From Bacillota bacterium (lineage in GTDB: Bacteria; Bacillota; Desulfotomaculia; Desulfotomaculales; JAJYZD01): 9,248 bases of DNA. Position 1 is the stretch's first letter. The number at the start of each line of letters is the position of its first letter. A program made the translations under genes and the position numbers. The stretch lies in NCBI GenBank assembly GCA_021800315.1, contig JAJYZD010000147.1:1-9248 (forward strand). Reading direction: 5' to 3'. This document shows, piece by piece, positions 1-4,989 of the stretch. Under the pieces are notes generated by a model. The model was not told where the DNA came from and did not search any database. It saw only the letters and a program-made list of their open reading frames with translations.

Positions 1-504
1 TATCGGCCAGAAATACTTTGAGCCGATCTCTTTGATTTCCTTGCGAAGGTTCTCTTCGATTCTCTTTGCCTCACCGCGAAGAGTTTCTTCTACCTTTTCA
101 ACCTTGGCACCTACTTCTTTGATCTCCGTGCGAAGGCCGTCCTCTACCTTTTCGATCTTGGCATCCATGACCTTAAGGCCATCATCGATTTTAGTATCCA
201 GGGACTTCTGTCCGTCCTTCAATTCCTGGACCTTGGCTTCAATCTTGGCATCCAGGGCCTTCTGCCCATTCTCAATTTTGGCGTCCAGAGCCTTCTGCCC
301 AATCTCAATTTTGGCGTCCAGAGCCTTCTGCCCATTCTCAATTTTGGCGTCCAGAGCCTTCTGCCCGTCCTTTAATTCCTGGACCTTGGTTTCCATCTTG
401 GCATCCAGGGCCTTCTGCCCGTCCTTCAATTCCTGGATGTCCCGCCGCAGGTCGCCCTCGACGTAGCTGACGTACTTCTCTTCCCAATTAATGACCTCGC
501 CCAC
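1..504 (-). CDS. Tail-anchored coiled-coil protein, XhlA-like, copy 1 (C-terminus off the window)
   Basis: The frame is open from a GTG at 504 to the window edge, giving 168 residues with no stop. The start is chosen because GGGGAGGTG (511-519) lies 6 bases upstream and because it matches the paralogue at 996-1349; a second GTG at 513 would overlap that ribosome site. The N-terminus (GEVINWEEKYVSYVEGDLRR) is almost identical in all three copies. Residues 29-119 form a rod of 11-residue units of the type GQKALDAKIEN, twice interrupted by KVQELKD. Residues 120-160 are a charged coiled coil with LRKEIKE units. The visible end, SKYFWPI, matches the point in the paralogue where the membrane helix begins, so roughly 20 residues are probably missing. 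The layout of N-terminal coiled coil plus C-terminal helix resembles the XhlA family, which accompanies phage-type holins. That assignment is inference and the cellular role is unknown. Confidence 0.8.
   Translation of the reverse strand, partial: MGEVINWEEKYVSYVEGDLRRDIQELKDGQKALDAKMETKVQELKDGQKALDAKIENGQKALDAKIEIGQKALDAKIENGQKALDAKIEAKVQELKDGQKSLDTKIDDGLKVMDAKIEKVEDGLRTEIKEVGAKVEKVEETLRGEAKRIEENLRKEIKEIGSKYFWPI
235..366 (-). repeat. Four tandem 33-bp coding repeats (hendecad units)
   Basis: Residues 47-90 of copy 1 are four consecutive units of 11 residues. At DNA level the first three units (268-366) differ at a single base, which changes Asn to Ile in the second unit. The fourth (235-267) carries several mostly synonymous differences. 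This points to recent expansion by slippage or unequal recombination. Because 33 bp keeps frame and heptad-like register, copy-number change would lengthen or shorten the rod without disrupting the protein. Confidence 0.85.
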
Positions 505-525
505 CCCGAACACCTCCCCGGCTAT

Positions 526-554
526 ATTCTACCGTATCCCCGACCTCCTGGCAA
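526..554 (-). promoter_or_regulatory. Sigma-A-type promoter of coiled-coil gene copy 1
   Basis: On the minus strand TTGCCA (554-549) and TAGAAT (531-526) are separated by exactly 17 bp. The same arrangement, with conserved spacer sequence, precedes copy 2 at 1380-1408. A start site about 7 bases below the -10 box would fall near 519, at the first base of the ribosome binding site, so the leader would be only about 15 nt. Confidence 0.65.
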
Positions 555-604
555 CCGGAAATCAGCCCGGGAACGGGAAACCAGTCCAAGGAAAACAGGA
601 GACA

Positions 605-624
605 AAACGCAACATGTTGCGTTT
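605..624. promoter_or_regulatory. Perfect 20-bp palindrome upstream of copy 1 (possible operator)
   Basis: AAACGCAACA (605-614) is followed directly by its exact reverse complement TGTTGCGTTT (615-624). It lies about 50 bp upstream of the -35 box of copy 1. There is no loop and no T-run on either side, so a terminator is unlikely, and a dimeric regulator site is the plausible reading. It does not match the Gram-positive LexA box (GAAC-N4-GTTC). No copy is visible upstream of the other two paralogues. Confidence 0.4.
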
Positions 625-948
625 CCAGGAAGACGGGCAAAATACCCGGTCCTCTTGGTTTTCCCCTGGACAAAAAGGCTCCGTGACAGCCGACCGTACC
701 GTTCTGCGAAATCTTCCGCCCCCTTCTGTGCCAGGCAGGCTCCCGTGGCCCGCCCGGCCCGTCTGTGCTATATACCTCTCTCTTCTTCAGCATGCTTCCC
801 ACGACTCATGTGCATGCTGGCGAAATAGCCGAGTCCGAATGAACAGGTCCGTCACCTCAAACGCACGGCGGGTTATTTAGGGGCGGAGCCGGAAAAATCC
901 TCCTTTCTGATATAGACGTTGCGAGAGCCGTTTTTGTTCCCTTATACG

Positions 949-970
949 AAAAAACCGGCGTATGCCGGTT
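949..970 (-). terminator. Intrinsic terminator of coiled-coil gene copy 2
   Basis: On the minus strand AACCGGC-ATAC-GCCGGTT forms a 7-bp stem with a 4-base loop and runs into six T residues (complement of 949-954). It starts 26 bases after the copy 2 stop codon at 996. The same stem sequence recurs after copy 3. Confidence 0.75.
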
Positions 971-995
971 AGTTGCTCTGTTTTTGTTTTACCCA

Positions 996-1349
996 TCAGT
1001 GAATCCACAGTTTAGCAAGACCGCCAATCACACCTCCGGCAACAAGAATAAATATCGGCCAGAAATACTTTGAACCGATCTCTTTGATTTCCTTGCGAAG
1101 ATTATCTTCCACCTTTTCAATTTTGGTAGCGACTTCCTTGATCTCTTTGCGAAGATCATCCTCTACCTTTTCGATCTTGGCATCCAGAGCCTTCTGGCCA
1201 TTCTCGATCTTGGCATCCAAGGACTTGAGACCATTTTCGATCTTGGCATCCAGAGCCTTCTGCCCGTCCTTCAATTCCTGGATGTCCCGCCGCAGGTCGC
1301 CCTCGACGTAGCTGACGTACTTTTCTTCCCAGTTAATGACCTCGCCCAC
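996..1349 (-). CDS. Tail-anchored coiled-coil protein, XhlA-like, copy 2
   Basis: This complete member of the array has 117 residues from the GTG at 1349. That start is preferred over the GTG at 1358 because GGGGGAGGTG (1356-1365) sits 6 bases upstream of it and would overlap the other. Residues 1-25 match copies 1 and 3. The rod has three 11-residue units (GQKALDAKIEN, GLKSLDAKIEN, GQKALDAKIEK), followed by VEDDLRKEIKE and VEDNLRKEIKE segments. The last roughly 22 residues are a hydrophobic helix beginning YFWPIFILVAGG and ending in KLWIH, consistent with a C-terminal membrane anchor. It has its own promoter and terminator, so it is probably monocistronic. The general form suggests XhlA/holin-accessory proteins, but no holin or amidase is adjacent and function is unassigned. 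Confidence 0.85.
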   Translation of the reverse strand: MGEVINWEEKYVSYVEGDLRRDIQELKDGQKALDAKIENGLKSLDAKIENGQKALDAKIEKVEDDLRKEIKEVATKIEKVEDNLRKEIKEIGSKYFWPIFILVAGGVIGGLAKLWIH

Positions 1350-1379
1350 CCCGGACACCTCCCCCGTCAGCCTGCCTAT

Positions 1380-1408
1380 ATTCTATCGTATCCCCGACCC
1401 TCCGGCAA
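1380..1408 (-). promoter_or_regulatory. Sigma-A-type promoter of coiled-coil gene copy 2
   Basis: TTGCCG (1408-1403), a 17-bp spacer and TAGAAT (1385-1380) on the minus strand. The spacer shares a core GGTCGGGGATACG-like stretch with the copy 1 promoter, so the whole cassette was duplicated with the gene. Further upstream, about 1443-1466, is an AT-rich imperfect inverted repeat (ATAATAAT/ATATTATTA) that could act as an UP element or simply be low-complexity spacer. Confidence 0.65.
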
Positions 1409-1498
1409 GAACAAATGACAAGACCCATCTATGTATCAGATTGGTGATAATAATAATATTATTACTGATGAAGAAAGCATAATTTCCTAGTCCACGAG

Positions 1499-1518
1499 AA
1501 AACCGGCATATGCCGGTT
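1499..1518 (-). terminator. Intrinsic terminator of coiled-coil gene copy 3
   Basis: An 18-bp perfect palindrome, AACCGGCAT/ATGCCGGTT (1501-1518), ends in a short TTTT run on the minus strand. It lies 23 bases past the copy 3 stop. The stem matches the copy 2 terminator, but its T-run is shorter, so termination may be weaker and some transcription may read into copy 2. Confidence 0.6.
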
Positions 1519-1540
1519 AACTCTTATACGTTTCTCCTCA

Positions 1541-1894
1541 TTAGCGAATGAACGCTCTGACGAGACCACCAATTACACCTGCGGCTAAAAGTAAAATGAC
1601 AGGCCAGTAGAACTTATTAATCTCCTTGCGAAGGCTTTCTTCTGTTTTTTCGATTTTATCGCCCAGTTTTTCGATCTTCGCGTCCAATTTAGCTTGACCA
1701 CTTTTGATTTCCTGGATATCCTCAGACCTCAACCGGTTAACCTCGGAGACAATCTTGGTGTCCAGGGACTTAAGACCATTCTCAATCTTGGCGTCCAGAG
1801 CTTTCTGCCCATCCTTGAGTTCCTGGATATCCCGCCGCAGGTCGCCCTCGACGTAACTGACATACTTTTCTTCCCAGTTGATTACCTCGACCAC
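1541..1894 (-). CDS. Tail-anchored coiled-coil protein, XhlA-like, copy 3
   Basis: This is the first-transcribed array member. From the GTG at 1894 it has 117 residues, the same length as copy 2, and begins MVEVINWEEKYVSYVEG. An alternative ATG at 1924 adds ten residues (MGRAERGSSS) and has a good GGAGG 6 bases upstream. However, alignment with the other two upstream regions places the -10 box (TACAAT, 1930-1925) directly against that ATG, so a transcript from it would start inside the extension. The 1894 start has AAGGGGG about 9 bases upstream. The rod has two hendecads (GQKALDAKIEN, GLKSLDTKIVS) and then diverges (SEVNRLRSEDIQEIKSGQ, KLDAKIEKLGDKIEK). It ends in a membrane helix, YWPVILLLAAGVIGGLVRAFIR. 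The first 35 codons are nearly identical to copy 2 at DNA level while the 3' half is diverged, which suggests domain swapping or gene conversion. Confidence 0.8.
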   Translation of the reverse strand: MVEVINWEEKYVSYVEGDLRRDIQELKDGQKALDAKIENGLKSLDTKIVSEVNRLRSEDIQEIKSGQAKLDAKIEKLGDKIEKTEESLRKEINKFYWPVILLLAAGVIGGLVRAFIR

Positions 1895-1924
1895 GCTGGA
1901 CGACCCCCTTTCCGCTCTGCCCAT

Positions 1925-1953
1925 ATTGTACCTCCTACCCGGACAACAAGCAA
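1925..1953 (-). promoter_or_regulatory. Probable sigma-A promoter of copy 3, overlapping an alternative ATG
   Basis: TTGCTT (1953-1948), 17 bp, TACAAT (1930-1925) on the minus strand. It is positionally equivalent to the promoters of copies 1 and 2: the sequence after the -10 box (ATATGGGCAG) aligns with ATATAGGCAG of copy 2. The GGAGG within the spacer could instead be a ribosome site for the ATG at 1924 if transcription begins further upstream. Confidence 0.5.
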
Positions 1954-2148
1954 TGACTTGTGATCCTGGCGGTCAAAAATCCCTGCACAACCGACGCCTA
2001 GCCGCTCTGCGGAGCCTTCTGTGTCCCAATCAGCGCAGAAATTCACGAAGACTCAAAAGAACTTCGGGGATTTCAAGGGAAAGATGCTCCAGTGGTTAAC
2101 GATGGAAAAGACACAACCATTGTTACGCTTATGCTGCATAACATTTCA

Positions 2149-2640
2149 TCATTTTATCTGTGAATTGAACGTTTTACCGAGCCAGACGGCAACGTCACGG
2201 CACCAGAACTGGGCCCGTCGCCGCCTGGGCATAATTATCGTGAATATCAGGCAATTACTGAAAGCGTCGAAATTGTGATAGAAGTTTTCCTGGATGACTG
2301 AGCGGACTATGTCTTCACTAGGAACATCTGTTCGTTTGGATCTCAGCCAACCAGCGTATTGGCTCCAGATTTTTTGCGGATGGATGAGTGCCATGACTTG
2401 AAGAAGCCCCAGGGTGATGCAAGCAAGATTTGCGAATTCCGCAATGGCGTTAGCTGCCAAAGCAATTTTCCCCTTAACCCTGGGGTCCGTTATGTCCGCC
2501 AAGTTAACAGGCGTTTTTCCGCTCAGGCGGGACATAAATCCCGTCCAAAAATGGTAATAGAAGCCTCCAATTAAGTGCTTAAGAGCCTTAAACATTACTT
2601 CAATTTTAAATCTAAGGCTATTCGATAAGCCAGGATTACA
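2149..2640 (-). pseudogene. C-terminal remnant of an IS4-type DDE transposase
   Basis: The reading frame is open from about 2700 down to a TGA at 2149. The longest ATG-initiated part has 148 residues, but recognisable transposase sequence begins upstream of that ATG (2595). Residues coded at 2578-2622 read NSLRFKIEVMFKALK, which fits the IS4-family signature Y-x2-R-x3-E-x6-K with Asn in place of Tyr. This is followed by HLIGGFYYHFW, a typical post-signature segment. The E of the catalytic triad would be the one in KIE; the regions with the two catalytic Asp residues are absent, so the protein cannot be active. Downstream is a C-terminal domain with a hydrophobic stretch (LACITLGLLQVMALI) and a basic PRRRR motif. 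No inverted repeats or target duplication were identified. The region is visibly more AT-rich than its neighbours. The right boundary is approximate. Confidence 0.65.
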
Positions 2641-2700
2641 TTGGCCTACATTTAGACCATATAATAAAGGCGGCCCGCCTGACCTGGTCCGGTACCGGGT

Positions 2701-2817
2701 TCAGGTATGGACCAGAGTGGCAATAGTCATCAGGAGCATTGAAAAAAGAACCAGTACCATTATGACGACAAAAAACTTCTTCGCCCTTGTTTGCCTAGCC
2801 AAAACTTTCCGCCTCAT
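2701..2817 (-). CDS. Candidate 38-residue single-pass membrane protein
   Basis: The ATG at 2817 opens a short frame with a basic N-terminus (MRRKVLARQTRAKK) and then an uninterrupted hydrophobic helix of about 20 residues (FFVVIMVLVLFSMLLMTIA), ending LVHT and TGA. The positive-inside pattern suggests a cytoplasmic N-terminus. Against it, there is no clear ribosome binding site upstream of the ATG. It could be translated by coupling with the small frame that ends 29 bases earlier. It has no homologue I recognise. Confidence 0.4.
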   Translation of the reverse strand: MRRKVLARQTRAKKFFVVIMVLVLFSMLLMTIATLVHT

Positions 2818-2846
2818 CCATACAAAAAGTACGCCCGTAGAATAAG

Positions 2847-2984
2847 CTACCGATGATCAATGTATCCGGCTGCCAGAAGGATGGTGAAAATGATGCCGAT
2901 AGCCTGGTAGGTCAGCTTATCGAACCTTTCCTGAAATGGACGTCTGATTCCGGGCCTGTCCCGTTCGGCTTGTTTCCATATGAT
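2847..2984 (-). CDS. Candidate small membrane ORF lacking a standard start (possibly decayed)
   Basis: On the minus strand a frame bounded by TAG at 2987 and TAG at 2847 encodes about 45 residues. The first part is basic and polar (WKQAERDRPGIRRPFQERF); then comes a hydrophobic segment (AIGIIFTILLAAGYI) ending DHR. The composition looks protein-like and resembles a one-helix membrane protein. It contains no ATG, GTG or TTG: the only options are ATC/ATA near the 5' limit or CTG at 2915, which has AGGAAAGG 9 bases upstream. It may be a decayed gene or a chance frame. Confidence 0.25.
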   Translation of the reverse strand: MIWKQAERDRPGIRRPFQERFDKLTYQAIGIIFTILLAAGYIDHR

Positions 2985-3114
2985 CTACCCGCTGGGGAGA
3001 TCTTACCAAACTTTATCCCCGGCGGCAATGCTTTTTTTTCATCGCCTCCACGCCTTTCTTCCAGCCGGGAAGGGCGGGGCAGGCTCCGTCAGCCGGACCG
3101 GCCCCTTTTTCCCC

Positions 3115-3732
3115 CTACCTCACTCTCACCAGATAGATGTCCTTGCGGTTGCGCACTATGCCCTGGACGGCCCCGGAGGACACCATAAGTTCTACCACAG
3201 CCGCTACATGACCACCGGGTTTCAATCCGGCTACCAATCCGGAGGACGGCACGCCGGGCGAAACCGGGTTGCCGTCCGAATCGTAGGCGGCGAGTACCTT
3301 TGCGCCCGCGGCCACCAGGGAGCCCTGGCCGCTGTTGTTCACGCCCCAGACATCCACCGTGTCCCCGGCCGTCACCTCGTCCGCCGACGACTGGTTGACC
3401 GCCACGCTCACGCTGACCATGCCCCGCGGCAACGGGGCGTCGGCGGACAGTTCGTTCGCGTAGATCAGGTCTCCGGCCATGACCGTCGTCAGCAGAGTCT
3501 TGCCGGTTACGCCGGTAGCCAGTCCCGGCGCCAGGGAGGCCGGGACTTTCACCGCCTTGACGTCCGACTCCGTCAACACCGACCGTAACGGCAAAAAGGT
3601 GCCCGCCTCATAAGCGGTAACCGTGCGGCTCGCCGTTGCGTACCTGAGGTTGGCGTCGCGGGTTATGAGAAAAGTGGCCAAAAGGGACACGGCCAGGGAA
3701 ACGGCTATCACCAGGATCCTTTTTCTGTCCAT
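3115..3732 (-). CDS. CpaB/RcpC-like pilus assembly protein (SAF domain), short form
   Basis: The product has 205 residues. Residues 5-23 are a membrane helix after MDRKR, so the rest is probably extracytoplasmic. Residues about 37-95 (AGTFLPLRSVLTESDVKAVKV through VMAGDLIYANEL) have the layout of an SAF domain as in CpaB/RcpC. A second beta-rich part follows with TAGDTVDVWGV, a typical CpaB segment. In Tad systems this protein is a periplasmic or wall-zone assembly accessory that, in Gram-negatives, works with the secretin; here no secretin is visible. It is shorter than CpaB proteins I know, which are usually about 230-300 residues. It is the last gene of the operon. The ATG at 3732 is supported by GGAAAGGCGGG about 9 bases upstream and by the hydrophobic N-terminus. 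No convincing minus-strand terminator follows. Confidence 0.7.
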   Translation of the reverse strand: MDRKRILVIAVSLAVSLLATFLITRDANLRYATASRTVTAYEAGTFLPLRSVLTESDVKAVKVPASLAPGLATGVTGKTLLTTVMAGDLIYANELSADAPLPRGMVSVSVAVNQSSADEVTAGDTVDVWGVNNSGQGSLVAAGAKVLAAYDSDGNPVSPGVPSSGLVAGLKPGGHVAAVVELMVSSGAVQGIVRNRKDIYLVRVR

Positions 3733-4267
3733 CGCATGAGTCCCGCCTTTCCCGGGTGATGAGTAAGGCCCCGTGCCGGAGCCTCTTGTTGGTTTTCCGG
3801 TAGGTAAGGGGAAACCGGGGGAGGAAACAGCCTTTCGACCAGAAGGATCGTCCTTGTTTGGCCCGCTCCCCTATCAACTTCCGGACCGGGACGGGAATGG
3901 AAGTCGCTGTTTCCCACAAATAGAGACCGGGCCTGTTGGCGTAAATATACAACAAGTCCTTTACCACCCCGTCCCGCTGTTCCCGGATTCCCACGCCGGC
4001 CTTGTAAACGATGTGGATCTCGAAGGCCCGGTCCCACCGCCCCTTTATCCTTCCCCTGGCAAGAAGGCCGGCCCAGTGCCTGTTGACCGGCAGAAGCAGC
4101 ACGTAGTCCAGCCTTTCGGCCCGGGGCACTTCCCCGAGGTGGTGCCGGAAGAAAGCCAGGCCGCAAAAGACGGCAACGTAAAAGGCGGCCCTGGAGCCTG
4201 AAACGAGGGATAGGATCGCGAAGGCGAAGGTCAGCCACAAGGCCGCGTCACGCCCCTTCGTACCCAT
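3608..4267 (-). CDS. Unrecognised membrane-anchored pilus-operon protein, overlapping cpaB-like gene
   Basis: The ATG at 4267 follows the previous stop (TAG at 4272-4270) by two bases. It has no good ribosome site of its own, so translation is probably coupled. The frame gives 219 residues. Residues 9-41 are hydrophobic (LWLTFAFAILS, AAFYVAVFCGLAFF), then comes a soluble basic region with LDYVLLLPVNRHWAGLLARGR, FEIHIVYKAGVGI and LLYIYANRPGLYLWE. I do not recognise the family. The last 41 residues (from about residue 179) overlap the cpaB-like gene by 125 bp and read as arginine/proline-rich out-of-frame sequence. The ancestral protein therefore probably ended near residue 178, and a late indel or lost stop extended it. 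One alternate frame ends at TGA 3708, which would give a more ordinary overlap. Confidence 0.55.
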   Translation of the reverse strand: MGTKGRDAALWLTFAFAILSLVSGSRAAFYVAVFCGLAFFRHHLGEVPRAERLDYVLLLPVNRHWAGLLARGRIKGRWDRAFEIHIVYKAGVGIREQRDGVVKDLLYIYANRPGLYLWETATSIPVPVRKLIGERAKQGRSFWSKGCFLPRFPLTYRKTNKRLRHGALLITRERRDSCDGQKKDPGDSRFPGRVPFGHFSHNPRRQPQVRNGEPHGYRL

Positions 4268-4269
4268 GG

Positions 4270-4722
4270 CTACGGAAAGGACGGCGTCGTATAGGCCGCC
4301 TGGAGGGGAGACCCCGGCCCCATCTGGGGAACATAGGTTGACAGCGCCGCCGCATAGGTCTTCAGTTGGAAGTTCACCGGAAAGACCAGGTAGCTCATGT
4401 TTCCGAACCGCACCACCTGGCTGAACGGATAGCTCATGCTGACCGACAGGGTATTGCCGTAGTTGACCGGGTATCCTCCCGGCGGGGTTATGCTCACCGT
4501 TAATTGGGCCGGGTTGAAGTTTTTGGCGGCGGCAAACCCGGCTATGGCCGAGTCGGCCACGTCGGTGTAACCACCGTACTCCGCAACGGTCGCGGCGATG
4601 AACTGCGTTTCCGCCTGAAGCTGGTACCACTTGCTGACGCCGACAAACAGGACAATGCCACCGGCAAAGACAAAGAACATGAACACGACGATTCCGAAGA
4701 ACATGATCGGCTTTTCCAGCAT
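4270..4722 (-). CDS. Small TadE/DUF4320-like membrane protein (possible minor pilin)
   Basis: The start is ATG 4722, with AAGGAG about 9 bases upstream overlapping the previous stop; a longer frame to 4824 would run through that gene. It gives 150 residues. Residues 6-29 are a strongly hydrophobic helix (MFFGIVVFMFFVFAGGIVLFV), then KWYQLQAETQFIAATVAEYGG, and a beta-rich exterior domain with LTVSITPPGGYPVNYG and LSVSMSYPFSQVV. The pattern of one N-terminal helix, a helical stalk and strands ending in a paired hydrophobic motif resembles TadE and DUF4320 proteins of clostridial Tad-like clusters. No class III prepilin cleavage motif is obvious. Family assignment is by layout, not by a decisive motif. 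Confidence 0.6.
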   Translation of the reverse strand: MLEKPIMFFGIVVFMFFVFAGGIVLFVGVSKWYQLQAETQFIAATVAEYGGYTDVADSAIAGFAAAKNFNPAQLTVSITPPGGYPVNYGNTLSVSMSYPFSQVVRFGNMSYLVFPVNFQLKTYAAALSTYVPQMGPGSPLQAAYTTPSFP

Positions 4723-4735
4723 ATCCGCCGTCTCC

Positions 4736-4936
4736 TTAAAAGTTGTCGAAGCTTTTCGTAATGTAGCCGACCAGCGACGTCCAAATGGTCTGGGCGGAGG
4801 ACGGCACGAAAAGCATGGCGGCACCTATCACCAGCACCACAACCACCGCCGCACCGACAACCCACACCATGGCGCTTATCTCGCCGCGCCCGTCGGCCAG
4901 GAACCTTTTTACTTCAGATATAAGCGACTGAAGCAC
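4736..4936 (-). CDS. Flp-type small pilin candidate
   Basis: From GTG 4936 the product has 66 residues. That start is favoured because AGGGGGTGA lies 5 bases upstream; the GTG at 4945 would lie inside that site and add three residues. The sequence has a short basic leader (SEVKRFLADGRG), a hydrophobic helix (AMVWVVGAAVVVVLVIGAAMLF), and a short tail (SAQTIWTSLVGYITKSF). This size and layout match Flp pilins, where cleavage follows the Gly before the helix. Here the residues after Gly (EISAMVW) lack the usual Glu-Tyr pair at +5/+6, so processing may differ. It is the best candidate for the main structural subunit. It is preceded by a gap of about 50 bp, the longest within the pilus genes after the ATPase, which leaves room for separate regulation, but I see no clear promoter. 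Confidence 0.6.
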   Translation of the reverse strand: MLQSLISEVKRFLADGRGEISAMVWVVGAAVVVVLVIGAAMLFVPSSAQTIWTSLVGYITKSFDNF

Positions 4937-4989
4937 TTTCCTCACCCCCTTTCACCAACGTTTCGGTTTTGGCGCGTCCAGTTGTCCGC

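Larger units (their letters stand above)
505..948. other. Intergenic stretch without a convincing gene
   Basis: This gap between coiled-coil copies 1 and 2 holds the copy 1 promoter and ribosome site (511-554) and a perfect 20-bp palindrome (605-624). Open frames on both strands here have low-complexity, proline- and arginine-rich translations, lack a good ribosome site, and one overlaps the promoter. I see no RNA gene or further protein gene between 625 and 948. Confidence 0.5.

Noticed and set aside
235..366. Regular repeats considered as a CRISPR array
   Set aside because: The 33-bp units are directly adjacent with no spacers and are in frame within a protein.
32..466. Long plus-strand frame rich in Ser, Phe and Cys
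   Set aside because: It is the antisense of the coiled-coil repeats of copy 1. Its repeat pattern derives from the real gene, and it has no ribosome site.
488..802. Minus-strand frame of 104 residues upstream of copy 1
   Set aside because: It runs over the copy 1 promoter, ribosome site and start. Its composition is Gly/Arg/Pro-rich without recognisable motifs.
1443..1466. AT-rich imperfect inverted repeat between copies 2 and 3
   Set aside because: It is simple-sequence ATA/TAT repetition with mismatches. I cannot separate a functional site from low-complexity spacer.
3076..3110. Hairpin GGGGC...GCCCC followed by TTTTT on the plus strand
   Set aside because: It would terminate plus-strand transcription, but no plus-strand gene precedes it. 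On the minus strand, where the operon ends, it has no T-run. The stem is short with a long loop.
2853..3588. Overlapping plus-strand frames opposite the operon end
   Set aside because: They are rich in Pro/Arg/His, overlap the supported cpaB-like gene antisense, and have no clear ribosome sites. They are typical shadow frames of GC-rich DNA.
3708..4238. Minus-strand frame of 176 residues overlapping the unknown pilus gene
   Set aside because: It is Arg/Pro/Gly-rich with no membrane segment. The other frame starts at an ATG two bases after the preceding stop and shows natural hydrophobic and soluble segments.
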